Source of the DNA: Chlorobium ferrooxidans DSM 13031
GTDB taxonomy: Bacteria; Bacteroidota; Chlorobiia; Chlorobiales; Chlorobiaceae
Length of the DNA: 64,000 bases
NCBI RefSeq assembly: GCF_000168715.1
Contig: NZ_AASE01000007.1
Span: 40,008 to 104,007, forward strand
Reading direction: 5' to 3'
The notes under the pieces are model-generated. The model was not told the origin of the DNA. It did not search any database and saw only the letters and a program-made list of their open reading frames with translations. This document shows, one piece after another, positions 48,236-59,504 of the stretch (position 1 is its first letter; each line of letters begins with the position of its first letter). The position numbers and the translations under genes were made by a program.

Positions 48236-49021
48236 CTACTCAATTCTGAAATACATATTGGTGTTAATCAAACCTTCAGAGTTTTCCCCATCTATTTTAC
48301 CAAGATTTTGAGGCATTACTCTTATCACCATCACATAATTTGGACTGCCAATATCTGAAGGAAATCCCTTGACGGCCTTAACCGCAGAACTCGAAAAATC
48401 AAGATCACGCATCTGGAAATACCGTCTTGTTATCTGACTCGACAGTGAATTACAAAATTGATACAATGAGTCATCGTAGTGGTTGATAGCACTGGCAACG
48501 GAGAGCGGTAAAACTGGAGCATGGGTCACAGATGCGCGTGATCGGAAACCATGCCGTTTGAGCATGTAGTATTCAATATCATCATCAAAGGCCGTTGTGT
48601 TATCAACGACAGCGACAGGGTTGTAGTCATAAAGCATCAACATACTATGCGGTGATCTTGCCAAAATTCGCGTTACCTGCTCATGCCGCACCTGCAAAAA
48701 TTTCGATGTCTCCCTGCCCCTCAACTTTGCCTCAATAAATCCAGCACCCTCGATAAATCCACCCTGAGGAAGATGAAACTGAAAAAGTAAGCCAATGTCG
48801 CCGTGGGCGGTTTCCCGTTTCCCATGAAATTTGTAGACTTCCCAATTGATATTGGTTGGAATTCGCCCCTCTGAAATAGACAATGAATGAAAACTGCTCC
48901 GGAATTCTTTCAGAATTTGATGGGTGATCGGATCTTCTTTCCAATCGAGAGGAAAAGACCCTGCAACCGTTTTTCTAACAATCTCTTCAATTCTATATTC
49001 GAGATACGAAAGGCTCATCAT
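48236..49021 (-). CDS. Cassette protein with PD-(D/E)xK-like motif
   Basis: This is a 261-residue protein of no family I can name. The stretch ETAHGDIGLLFQF and GAGFIEAKLRG gives D75 and E97-x-K99 with a preceding Glu, a spacing typical of PD-(D/E)xK nucleases. A later part (110-200) is like a regulatory or DNA-contact region. CCGGAG precedes the double ATG. It could be a restriction-like or defence nuclease (inference). It is flanked by attC-like sites 7 and 8. Confidence 0.7.
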   Translation of the reverse strand: MMSLSYLEYRIEEIVRKTVAGSFPLDWKEDPITHQILKEFRSSFHSLSISEGRIPTNINWEVYKFHGKRETAHGDIGLLFQFHLPQGGFIEGAGFIEAKLRGRETSKFLQVRHEQVTRILARSPHSMLMLYDYNPVAVVDNTTAFDDDIEYYMLKRHGFRSRASVTHAPVLPLSVASAINHYDDSLYQFCNSLSSQITRRYFQMRDLDFSSSAVKAVKGFPSDIGSPNYVMVIRVMPQNLGKIDGENSEGLINTNMYFRIE

Positions 49022-49036
49022 ATGATCTCCGGAAAT

Positions 49037-49115
49037 GCATAACTAATAATTAGATGGATCGGCATAAGACCGCTCTTTACAACCCATAGTTCTATAAGTT
49101 CCTAAATTGTTAGAG
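49037..49115 (-). other. attC-like recombination site 8
   Basis: Minus-strand cores CTCTAAC (49109-49115) and GTTATGC (49037-49043) are joined by arms with AATTTAG / CTAATT pairing. The site follows decayed copy B and precedes the PD-(D/E)xK-like gene. It is partly duplicated at 45571-45640. Confidence 0.6.
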
Positions 49116-49315
49116 CATCGGCAAATATACGTCATATTCAGCAAACTTACTTGAGTTGTATCAATCTTCACTGTTGCTGACCGCCTGATGCAGCTCATCT
49201 TCAGCGGCTATGGTGTCCTGCACAAGGTCATCAATGCACCAATGACCGCCAGCCATCTGAGTTGCCCCTTACTCAACGAATTTCGTGTTACTGATTCCAG
49301 GCCTCCCTTCTTGCT
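49051..49315. repeat. Direct repeat, copy B (pairs with 45571-45845)
   Basis: This is the second copy of the ~270-base repeat described at 45571-45845. The two copies flank about 3.2 kb with three cassette genes and could recombine to delete them. Confidence 0.85.
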
Positions 49316-49332
49316 GCTTCTGTTTCAATGGG
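49161..49332 (-). pseudogene. Decayed accessory gene of unknown family, copy B
   Basis: The minus strand encodes PIETEAARREAWNQ, then TAA and a frame change, and after that the peptide MAGGH-IDDLVQDTIA-EDELHQAVSNSED can be followed to TGA at 49161. It is a degraded copy of the gene at 45684-45968. The upstream end joins directly to a copy of the tRNA-Val terminator, exactly as in the copy at 42805. Confidence 0.65.
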
Positions 49333-49362
49333 AAATAAAAAAAGCCTGCGGGTGCCAGGCAT
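49333..49362 (-). repeat. Copy of the tRNA-Val terminator hairpin
   Basis: AAAAAAAGCCTGCGGGT followed by GCCAGGC repeats the hairpin found at 42871, 52051 and 56108, but no tRNA sequence follows here. A GTTAGGC core-like heptamer lies close by at about 49369-49375. Confidence 0.65.
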
Positions 49363-51922
<2,560 letters not shown>

Positions 51923-52050
51923 GGTTTTACATACTTCATCGCAATGGCGGCGAGGTTGATTCAAGCAACTCATTCCATGAAAGCTCCAGTAATAAACTGT
52001 TGGATTTCCGCTTGCCTAAGCGATCGGGAAAAGAACTCTTGCGGGGGGAT

Positions 52051-52129
52051 AAAAAAAGCCTGCGGGTTGGCAGGCTTTGAGGAAGGGATGTGGACGATAG
52101 AAGATTCGAACTTCTGACCTCTACAGTGT
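52051..52129 (-). repeat. Direct repeat of tRNA-Val 3' half and terminator
   Basis: The terminator hairpin (52051-52078) is followed by 41 bases (52089-52129) identical to 56143-56183, which is the 3' half of tRNA-Val up to the anticodon. With the real tRNA it brackets the AbiE-Fic module like attL and attR. Confidence 0.9.
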
Positions 52130-52380
52130 AAATATCATACTGTGGCTATATAGCATTTATATAAAAGGAGTTACAGGGTTAAATAAATTTTCATGTCGCA
52201 TCTGCGTCGCAGATTTTTTATCAAAATCTATGAATAAAAATAAAAAACAATTACTTCCCTGCCCTCCTGTTTTGCCCCCTGTGGTATAGTACTCAATCTA
52301 ATACGATGACTGTATTCGCATAATATGCTGTTGTGGGACCACAGCATCAGTCATGGCAGGATCAGTCATCAACCCCTCTT
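52130..52380. other. Non-coding stretch after the tRNA repeat
   Basis: It is AT-rich and no gene is supported. This is where an integrase gene would be expected in a tRNA island; none is present. Confidence 0.45.
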
Positions 52381-53205
52381 TTATAGGATAATCATCTTTT
52401 CTTTTGTCTTCTGCCATGCATCCCCCGGCATTAAAGGTGCGAGAGAATCCAGAACATACCGTGCCGCCGCCCTGGAATCCCATGAGTTCCCTGTTGTCAG
52501 CAGGGGTGAGATATCATCAAGAAAACGAGAGTCATCAAGCTTTTCGAACAGATTCATCTCAAATTCAGCCCTGGATATCTGATGTTCTTCATACTCCATG
52601 TACTGCAAAAAACAGGAGACAACCGTTTCAGGATTAACTGCAAGGGTTTTGGCTGTTTGCCACAAGTCAAACAAATCTCTCCCTTTTTTTCGCTGATAGA
52701 GCGCCCGCAGCTTGGTACCGAGCAATTCATCGATACGATAGCTTGAGATTAATGCTGAGCCGGTATGCCAGCGGGATGCCATTCTGAATTCAAACTGTTG
52801 ATATCCAAGTACCGTGAAGTGTTCCCTTGAGTTTATTTCCACTTTGAGCCGTAATGGCAATCCTTCTTCTGATTCCACACGCCAGATCAGCGTTACCCTT
52901 CCTTCTGACTGTTTCCGCTTAGGAATACCCAACCAGGGATTGATCTTTTCTTGTACAGCATCCATGATCGGACCGATTGGCCCCGCTTGCATTTGCACCA
53001 GATCAATATCCTCTGAATATCTCGCTGGCGGTAGATGAAGCTTGAACAAGGCAGTTCCACCACGAAAAGCCAGATTTTTCGCTACAATCGGGTGTGTGTA
53101 AAGTTCAACCAGGGCACGACAGATAATCAGATCCTGCTCAATCTGAGATAACTGAGGCCATGGAGCATTGACTCGCCATGCGGTTATATAATCAAGAGGG
53201 ATCAT
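52381..53205 (-). CDS. abiEii: AbiEii-type nucleotidyltransferase toxin
   Basis: This 274-residue toxin belongs to the AbiE type IV toxin-antitoxin and phage abortive-infection systems. The nucleotidyltransferase motif is FRGGTALFKLH (G49, G50) with metal-binding Asp residues in SEDIDLVQ (D66, D68). A later KVEINSRE and LLGTKLRALYQRKKGRDLFDL match the family. Relatives add nucleotides to tRNA or use GTP to stop growth. Its ATG overlaps the antitoxin stop by four bases. Confidence 0.92.
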   Translation of the reverse strand: MIPLDYITAWRVNAPWPQLSQIEQDLIICRALVELYTHPIVAKNLAFRGGTALFKLHLPPARYSEDIDLVQMQAGPIGPIMDAVQEKINPWLGIPKRKQSEGRVTLIWRVESEEGLPLRLKVEINSREHFTVLGYQQFEFRMASRWHTGSALISSYRIDELLGTKLRALYQRKKGRDLFDLWQTAKTLAVNPETVVSCFLQYMEYEEHQISRAEFEMNLFEKLDDSRFLDDISPLLTTGNSWDSRAAARYVLDSLAPLMPGDAWQKTKEKMIIL

Positions 53206-54005
53206 ATTTCCGGTTCTACCTTTTCATTTGGCATTAGCCTCCAGCGAGCCACCATTCGAACGCCACTGTAAGGTTGTGACGGGGAGAGCGGAGTCGGCAC
53301 AGGTTTGCGACCTGCAACATATTCAGCCAATCCATCGGCTAATCCGGCTTCACCAATCAAATCCAGCAAGTAACCCAATCGCTGAGACCATGCTATTGGA
53401 GAGAGTGCTGCTATTTCAGCCAACTTCCCGCCGTCAAGATATTCTGCAAGTTCAGATAAAACAGTTGCCGTATTGTCCAGACCCCCTGCATGATGCGGAT
53501 ACCCGGTTAGATCAAATGCTGTGACCTCAGGGGTCGATACTTTAACATAACCGCGAGGTGTCTTGAAATCCTGCACAGGCATAAGCGCTGCGTTCTTGCG
53601 TATGATGAAATCAATCCTCACATCCCCACAACTGATATCCGGTCGAGCATGTTGCAGGAGAACCTGAAAAGCCTGAGGGCGTTGATGAGCTGCACCGTAG
53701 TGTTCGGCAGCGGTAAGCATGCCTGCATAATAGGGTTCTTTCAGGTGTTCCATCAAAAATGGAATAAACTGGTTTGCGGGCAAGCATCCCGTCTTCCGGT
53801 ATTCCGGGGGAACGATAACATAAAATCCCCGGTACGGCATGGCAACTTCACCCTTATGCCGCAGACGACGCAAGGCCGCACGGGTAGAGATAACGCCTGA
53901 TCCCAGCGCGTCAGAAGCTTCAACGCCACTGAAACAGAATACGCCTTTGGCTTGCAAAGCGTCAATGTAGTCCGAAATAAACATACCGGTAATTACATGA
54001 TTCAA
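53202..54005 (-). CDS. abiEi: AbiEi-type antitoxin/repressor
   Basis: This 267-residue protein has an N-terminal winged helix (about 8-70: SDYIDALQAKGVFCFSGVEA, then SGVISTRAALRRLRHKGEV) and the AbiEi C-terminal domain (YRGFYVIVPPEYR, AAEHYGAAHQRP, TPEVTAFDLTGYPHHAGG). Such antitoxins repress their own operon and neutralise AbiEii without direct contact. The start is TTG at 54005 or ATG at 53984; the latter begins at the conserved helix. An inverted repeat upstream is a likely operator. Confidence 0.9.
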   Translation of the reverse strand: MNHVITGMFISDYIDALQAKGVFCFSGVEASDALGSGVISTRAALRRLRHKGEVAMPYRGFYVIVPPEYRKTGCLPANQFIPFLMEHLKEPYYAGMLTAAEHYGAAHQRPQAFQVLLQHARPDISCGDVRIDFIIRKNAALMPVQDFKTPRGYVKVSTPEVTAFDLTGYPHHAGGLDNTATVLSELAEYLDGGKLAEIAALSPIAWSQRLGYLLDLIGEAGLADGLAEYVAGRKPVPTPLSPSQPYSGVRMVARWRLMPNEKVEPEI

Positions 54006-54034
54006 TCGAATAAAGCAACACTATTCGTTACTTA

Positions 54035-54054
54035 ATACAATTGATGCATTGTAT
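54035..54054 (-). promoter_or_regulatory. Likely operator of the abiE operon
   Basis: ATACAAT and ATTGTAT arms, separated by six bases, form a perfect palindrome 30-50 bases upstream of the antitoxin start. AbiEi repressors bind inverted repeats at this position. Confidence 0.5.
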
Positions 54055-54370
54055 GGATAGCACAGACGATGTTCGCCCTGCTCTCAATCGACTTACCAAT
54101 ATTCATGGGAATGAGTGCCTTTCAACTATAAAATGACAGGGCAAGGCCGTCAATAATGCTTGATAAAACAGGCAACAAATCCAGCCCGGAAAGGAACATA
54201 CTTCATCAGCTTCCGGGCAGAGTCTTCATCGAACGGGTTTATTACACTTGCATCTACAGCCTCTCGAATGTAGCAAGACACATTTGCCATTTCTCAAGGA
54301 TTTATTTAAGTTAATATTTGCGACAAATCCGACACATTAGGACGAATAACACGACATTCCGAACAAAATA
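54055..54370. other. Spacer between abiE and fic
   Basis: This is non-coding DNA between the divergent abiE operon and fic. I see no RNA gene or repeat in it. Confidence 0.45.
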
Positions 54371-55891
54371 ATGAAGGGATCGCGAAAAAACACGACAGTC
54401 GATGACTCTCTGATCCTTTATGCAGAACTCAATGATGCTGAGATAAGAGCTGCACAACGGCACCTGAAAACCGGCCGGTTTAAGCGAATTGTCTCTGGCG
54501 TTCTCAGCGCCAGCCCTGAAAAGGAGTGGCCGGCAATTATTGCTTTGCACAGAATACGACTCCTCGCTGCTCTTTTCCCTGGTGCGGTAATCGGCTATCG
54601 AAGTGCCTTCAGTGGAGGTATGCCCGTCGATGGCGTGATGCACCTCAGCTACAGCTACAATAGGGTTGTCGATTTGCCGGGATTACAAGTCTTTCTGGTC
54701 AAGGGACACGGTAACGTTCAAGGTGACCAGCCAATGTCCGGACGAAACATATTTTTTCCCTCTCAAGCACGCATGTTGATGGAAAACCTCACCCAGAGTC
54801 GTGGAGCGATCAGAAAAGCCATGGGTCGTGTTGCCGTCGAAGAACGACTGATCAGTATTTACGAATCAAGAGGCCCTGAAGCTCTCAACCGCATCAGGGA
54901 AGAAGCTCGCACTAATGCAGCCACCCTGGAGTTTGAGAAGGAATTCAGCGTGTTGCATGACCTCATCGGAAGCATTCTCGGTACCAAAAGTGCCCGACTC
55001 GCCACTGCAGCAGGACAAGCACTGGCCGCAGGTACACCTTTTGACGCTCGTCGTTTGGCCCTTTTTGAAACGTTGGCCGCCACATTGCGAGCAATGCCTC
55101 TCATGCAAAAACCATCACCAACCACAACCGGAAGCGCGCGCTTCAATTTTGCGTTTCTGGAATCCTATTTCAGCAACTTCATCGAGGGTACGGAATTCGA
55201 TCTCTCTGAAGCTCGGCGAATTGTACTTGAAGGGAAAATTATCGACCAACGCCCGAAAGACTCTCACGATATTCTCGGTGTATTCCGGCAAGCTATCGAT
55301 CCCGGATGGTCAAACCAATCGATGGCACCAGGAGAAGCTGTCTTGCATCAGTTGCGGCAACGCCATGCTGATCTGATGAAAGAACGTCCGGAAGCGGCTC
55401 CCGGTGATTTCAAAGACCGTGAGAATTTTGCAGAAAACACCACGTTCGTTTCACCGGGAAACGTACGCGGAACACTGATTGAAGGCAGCAAGATCCTGCC
55501 ATCGGTTCAACCCGGCATGGCAAGGGCATTGCTTGCAATGTTCATCGTCTCGGAAGTCCATCCCTTCATTGATGGAAATGGCCGACTGGCACGCCTCGTC
55601 ATGAACGCTGAATTGTCTGTAGTCAATGCATGCAAAATAATTGTCCCAACGTTATTCAGAGAGGAATATCTGGACTGCCTGCGCGTGCTGTCGCGGCAAG
55701 GAAAACCAGAACCATTCATTTCCGCCATGCAGAAAATCCAGCAATGGACCGCCGCGTTCGACTACAGCGACCTGGATCGGGTGATTGAGCAGATGAAGGC
55801 CTGCAACGCATTCGAAAAATCCCTCAAGCATTACCAACTGCTCAACCTTTCTGATTTAGGTACCAGTAAAACTCAGTGGCACAGTGAATGA
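54371..55891 (+). CDS. Fic-domain protein, autoinhibited, with AbiEi-like N-terminus
   Basis: This 506-residue protein is expected to transfer AMP or another nucleotide to target proteins. The Fic motif HPFIDGNGRLAR begins at H397. The inhibitory motif SNFIEG (S268, E272, G273) before the Fic core follows the (S/T)xxxE(G/N) rule, so the enzyme should be self-inhibited (class II). Residues 1-150 look like the C-terminal domain of AbiEi-type antitoxins (LFPGAVIGYRSAFSGG), an uncommon partner for Fic and possibly the sensor. It is divergent from the abiE pair, which supports a joint defence role (inference). Confidence 0.87.
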   Translation: MKGSRKNTTVDDSLILYAELNDAEIRAAQRHLKTGRFKRIVSGVLSASPEKEWPAIIALHRIRLLAALFPGAVIGYRSAFSGGMPVDGVMHLSYSYNRVVDLPGLQVFLVKGHGNVQGDQPMSGRNIFFPSQARMLMENLTQSRGAIRKAMGRVAVEERLISIYESRGPEALNRIREEARTNAATLEFEKEFSVLHDLIGSILGTKSARLATAAGQALAAGTPFDARRLALFETLAATLRAMPLMQKPSPTTTGSARFNFAFLESYFSNFIEGTEFDLSEARRIVLEGKIIDQRPKDSHDILGVFRQAIDPGWSNQSMAPGEAVLHQLRQRHADLMKERPEAAPGDFKDRENFAENTTFVSPGNVRGTLIEGSKILPSVQPGMARALLAMFIVSEVHPFIDGNGRLARLVMNAELSVVNACKIIVPTLFREEYLDCLRVLSRQGKPEPFISAMQKIQQWTAAFDYSDLDRVIEQMKACNAFEKSLKHYQLLNLSDLGTSKTQWHSE

Positions 55892-56018
55892 CGACGGTTT
55901 TCCTCCTGATTTCTAAGCTGCTTATGCTCAGACGACATCACTTTTCTCGGAACACTTTGCGTGGAAAACCAGAAAAAAGATGGGGGTGGGGTATGCGCTT
56001 TTTGGCTACCAAGGTTTC
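55892..56018. other. Spacer after fic
   Basis: This is short non-coding DNA with no recognisable gene. A G-rich run occurs at about 55979-55992. Confidence 0.4.
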
Positions 56019-56062
56019 GTCCCTACGGGACTTAAAAACGAAATGCCGAGCTGGAGCTCGGC
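56019..56062. repeat. REP-like palindromes
   Basis: Two palindromes lie side by side: GTCCC-TAC-GGGAC (56019-56031) and GCCGAGC-TGGA-GCTCGGC (56045-56062). Such short intergenic palindromes are often scattered through genomes as REP-type elements, but only one instance is in this window. Confidence 0.5.
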
Positions 56063-56107
56063 GTTCCCGGCTCCCAGGGTAACGCGGGATGTGTCGCAGG
56101 AAAATAA

Positions 56108-56130
56108 AAAGCCTGCGAAGTGCAGGCTTT
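56108..56130 (-). terminator. tRNA-Val terminator
   Basis: Arms AAAGCCTGC and GCAGGCTTT, with loop GAAGT, lie about 14 bases beyond the tRNA 3' end and have T runs on the transcribed side. This is the parent of the copies at 42871, 49333 and 52051. Confidence 0.85.
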
Positions 56131-56144
56131 GAGGATGGGATATG

Positions 56145-56218
56145 TGGACGATAGAAGATTCGAACTTCTGACCTCTACAGTGTCAATGTAGCGCTCTAAC
56201 CAACTGAGCTAATCGTCC
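56145..56218 (-). tRNA. tRNA-Val (anticodon GAC)
   Basis: The 74-base cloverleaf has acceptor arms GGACGAT / ATCGTCC, D-arm GCTC...GAGC, anticodon stem CTACA / TGTAG with loop TTGACAC (anticodon GAC, at 56182-56184), T-arm AGAAG / CTTCT with loop TTCGAAT, and discriminator A. CCA is not encoded. Its 3' half, from within the anticodon, is repeated at 52089-52129 and partly at 42909-42930, so it is an integration hotspot. Confidence 0.97.
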
Positions 56219-56288
56219 TCTTTGAAAGGTTGTAAATATAGGCTTTCATTCATCAATTGCAAAGGGAATGAAAGCCCGTTCTCTCATT

Positions 56289-57605
56289 TCAGGCGATTTT
56301 TTTCTGTTTTTTGTCATCCGAAAAATACTCCGGCGCGCCCTTGTTCTCTATGGTGTCAGCCGTAATGAGACATCTATGGGTATTTTTCATTGAAGGGAGC
56401 TCGAACATGATATCGATCATGACGTTCTCAAGCACCGAACGCAGGGCCCTGGCTCCGGTTCCACGTTCAATGGCAATGGAGACCACCTTGTCAAGCGCCT
56501 CTTCGGTAAATTCAAGCTCAACGCCGTCCATTTCAAAGAGCTTTTTGTACTGCTTGACAATGGCATTCTTTGGTTCAACAAGAATGTTGCGCAACGCCTT
56601 CTCATCCAGCAGGTCGAGTGTTGAGATCACCGGCAGTCGGCCGATAAATTCAGGAATCAGGCCATACTCATGCAGATCATCCTGGGTGACGTAGCGGAGA
56701 ATTTCCGGGTCGTAACCGGTCTGCTTGCTCTTGACCTTGGAGCCGAACCCCATCGAGGACTTCGAGACCCGTTTGGCAATCAGCCGGTCGAGTCCTTCAA
56801 ACGCGCCACCGCAGATAAAGAGGATGTTCTTGGTATTGATATTGATCAGCTGCTGTTCAGGATGCTTGCGGCCGCCCTTTGGCGGAACACCCACAACAGC
56901 CCCTTCGAGAATCTTCAGCAGAGCCTGCTGAACCCCTTCACCCGAAACATCGCGGGTGATGGAGACGTTGGCTGATTTGCGGGCTATTTTATCGATTTCG
57001 TCAACATAGATAATGCCCCGCTCTGCGCGTTCGAGATTAAAATCCGAAGCATGAAGCAGTCGGGCAAGGATGGTCTCCACGTCGTCGCCAACATATCCGG
57101 CTTCGGTAAGCGAAGTGGCATCAACAATTGAAAACGGCACTTCAAGCATGTTGGCCAGCGTCTGGGCAAGCAGCGTTTTTCCTGTACCGGTCGGACCAAT
57201 GAGCAGAATATTGCTTTTCTCGATGACAACCTCATCATCCTCATCATGCATCCACTCCTGTGACTCAATCCTCTTGTAGTGGTTGTATACCGCAACAGAG
57301 AGCGATTTTTTGGCGATCTCCTGCCCGACAACATACTTGTCAAGAGAGTCCATGATGGCTTTCGGGCTGACCAGACGGGGCTGGAAGGGCTGCTCCGCCA
57401 CCCGTTCACTCTGCTGAATGGCACTCAGCTCCTTGCGGAGGATCTCATAGGATGTTTTTATGCAGCGATCGCAGATGAATGCTCTCGGACCGGCAACCAT
57501 GCTGTTTGCCTCATGCGCACTCCGGCCACAGAATGAACATAACACTTCACCCTCACCGTTTCCGCCTCTCGGCTTCCCTCTACCCGGTTCTTTTTCTCTG
57601 GTCAT
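56289..57605 (-). CDS. clpX: ATP-dependent Clp protease ATP-binding subunit ClpX
   Basis: ClpX is the hexameric unfoldase that feeds substrates to ClpP. The 438-residue protein has the N-terminal zinc domain (C23, C26, C45, C48), Walker A GPTGTGKT (137-144), pore loop GYVG (170-173), Walker B IIYVDE (198-203) and the C-terminal sensor [10 protein letters not shown]. No clpP is adjacent in the window. It is followed upstream by the DUF4404 gene on the same strand. Confidence 0.97.
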   Translation of the reverse strand: MTREKEPGRGKPRGGNGEGEVLCSFCGRSAHEANSMVAGPRAFICDRCIKTSYEILRKELSAIQQSERVAEQPFQPRLVSPKAIMDSLDKYVVGQEIAKKSLSVAVYNHYKRIESQEWMHDEDDEVVIEKSNILLIGPTGTGKTLLAQTLANMLEVPFSIVDATSLTEAGYVGDDVETILARLLHASDFNLERAERGIIYVDEIDKIARKSANVSITRDVSGEGVQQALLKILEGAVVGVPPKGGRKHPEQQLININTKNILFICGGAFEGLDRLIAKRVSKSSMGFGSKVKSKQTGYDPEILRYVTQDDLHEYGLIPEFIGRLPVISTLDLLDEKALRNILVEPKNAIVKQYKKLFEMDGVELEFTEEALDKVVSIAIERGTGARALRSVLENVMIDIMFELPSMKNTHRCLITADTIENKGAPEYFSDDKKQKKIA

Positions 57606-57645
57606 GGAATAGTTGCGCCGTCAAGAATATTAATAAGGTTGTGCT

Positions 57646-57912
57646 TTAAAATCCCATTCGGGCCAGACTGTCAAGCACATGCTGAATCGTCATACTCAGT
57701 TTGGGATGGTCGGCTTCGAAATGCTCTATTGCTTCATTCATGCGATCCGCCCGGGATTCAGACTCCCGGATTGATCCATTTTCATCTACAAGCTTTCCGA
57801 TATCCTCCCTGAGATTTGAAAGCACGTTCAGTGTTGTCTCATCAACAGAGTCCACCCCTTCAAGTTCACGATGAAGCGTTTCAAGCAGATCCCTGAGTTT
57901 TTGCTGTTCCAT
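57646..57912 (-). CDS. DUF4404 family protein
   Basis: This is an 88-residue acidic helical protein. The N-terminal helix (MEQQKLRDLLETLHRELEG) and the C-terminal HPKLSMTIQHVLDSLARMGF match the DUF4404 family, whose function is unknown. It is 40 bases upstream of clpX on the same strand, so cotranscription with clpX is possible. Confidence 0.8.
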   Translation of the reverse strand: MEQQKLRDLLETLHRELEGVDSVDETTLNVLSNLREDIGKLVDENGSIRESESRADRMNEAIEHFEADHPKLSMTIQHVLDSLARMGF

Positions 57913-57987
57913 ATCGCTGAGCCGTTAAAACATTTGTTAAATCCAGTAGAGGAATGACACATACAACACCGGAAGCCGCCCGATCGT

Positions 57988-59463
57988 TTACGGCAGGCTT
58001 GTGGTACCCATCAGAAAACGATCACATGCACGCGCAGCAGCCCTTCCTTCATAAATAGCCCAGACAACAAGGCTCTGGCCGCGACGGGCATCACCTGCAG
58101 CAAAAATCCCCTCCCGATTGGTCAGAAATGTTTTTTCACTGGCCCTGATGTTTGTGCGCTCATCGCGAGCAACCTGCAGCTGCTGGAGCAGGTGCTCTTC
58201 AGGTCCGACGAAGCCCATTGCAAGCAGTACCAGCTCGGCGGGAATAATCTGCTCCGTTCCCGAAACCGGCAGCGGTACAAATCGGCCCTCCTGCTTTACC
58301 CACTCAACCCGGGATACTTCAACGGCTTTGAGTGCTCCGCCATCTCCGGAGAGAAACTTCTTGGTCATTATTGCATATTTTCTCGGATCCTCACCCTGAA
58401 CCATTGCAGCCTCCTCCTGACCGTAATCCACCTTGAAGGTTTTGGGCCACTCCGGCCACGGATTGTCAGGCTGACGCTCAAGCGGCGGCTTCGGCATGAT
58501 CTCAAGCTGAATAACACTCTTGCAACCCTGACGCAGTGAGGTGGCAACACAGTCCGTGCCCGTATCACCGCCGCCGATAACAACAACATTTTTGCCTGCC
58601 GCCGAAAGGGTTGGCGCGCTGCCGTCAAGCACGGCTTTGGTGCTTGAACGAAGAAAATCCATGGCAAAATGAATACCGCTACATTCGCGCCCCTCTACAT
58701 TCAGATCACGGGGTTTTGTTGCTCCTGTGCAGAGTACGACGGAGTCAAACTCTTCAAGCAGCTTGTCAGCAGGATAATCAACACCGACTTCGGTACTCTC
58801 CATGAATGCTATCCCCTCAGCCTTCATAAGATCAATACGACGCTCAACAACAAGTTTCTTGTCGAGCTTCATATTGGGAATTCCGTACATCATAAGGCCT
58901 CCGAACCGGTCGTCACGCTCGAAAACCGTAACGCTGTGACCTGCCTTGTTGAGCTGGTCAGCACAGGCAAGTCCGGCAGGGCCTGATCCGACAACCGCAA
59001 CCCGTTTACCGGTTCTGTGAGCAATTTTCTTCGGCTCTACCCACCCTTCGGCAAATGCATGCTCTATAATTGCATACTCATTGTTCTTGATGGTTACCGG
59101 CGGCTCGATAAGGCCAAGCACACAGGAGCCTTCACAGGGAGCCGGACAGACTCTTCCGGTAAACTCGGGAAAGTTGTTGGTTTTCATCAGCCGGTCATAG
59201 GCATCATGCCAGAAACCGTTATAGATATAATCATTCCACTCGGGGATAAGATTATGTATGGGGCATCCTGACGCCATCCCGCTCAGCATGATTCCGGTAT
59301 GGCAATAAGGGGTACCGCAATCCATACAGCGTGCGCCCTGCTTCTGCAGCTCCACGTCCGGCATCTCCTTGTGAAACTCCTGCCAGTCTTTTATTCTCTC
59401 CAGAGGCGCCCTGTCGGCAGGCAACGCTCTCTGGTACTCCATAAAACCTTTAACTTTACCCAT
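57988..59463 (-). CDS. gltD: Glutamate synthase small subunit
   Basis: GltD takes electrons from NAD(P)H and passes them through Fe-S clusters to GltB for glutamate formation. The 491-residue protein has the N-terminal cysteine sets C46, C49, C54, C67 and C106, C110, C114, the FAD loop GSGPAG (159-164) and the NADPH loop [14 protein letters not shown]. It ends in the FAD-closing region [19 protein letters not shown]. It lies 41 bases downstream of gltB in the usual gltBD order. Confidence 0.97.
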   Translation of the reverse strand: MGKVKGFMEYQRALPADRAPLERIKDWQEFHKEMPDVELQKQGARCMDCGTPYCHTGIMLSGMASGCPIHNLIPEWNDYIYNGFWHDAYDRLMKTNNFPEFTGRVCPAPCEGSCVLGLIEPPVTIKNNEYAIIEHAFAEGWVEPKKIAHRTGKRVAVVGSGPAGLACADQLNKAGHSVTVFERDDRFGGLMMYGIPNMKLDKKLVVERRIDLMKAEGIAFMESTEVGVDYPADKLLEEFDSVVLCTGATKPRDLNVEGRECSGIHFAMDFLRSSTKAVLDGSAPTLSAAGKNVVVIGGGDTGTDCVATSLRQGCKSVIQLEIMPKPPLERQPDNPWPEWPKTFKVDYGQEEAAMVQGEDPRKYAIMTKKFLSGDGGALKAVEVSRVEWVKQEGRFVPLPVSGTEQIIPAELVLLAMGFVGPEEHLLQQLQVARDERTNIRASEKTFLTNREGIFAAGDARRGQSLVVWAIYEGRAAARACDRFLMGTTSLP

Positions 59464-59504
59464 ATCGATAGTTTAAACTTTTCAAGTTCCGCCGTTTTCC
59501 GCTG

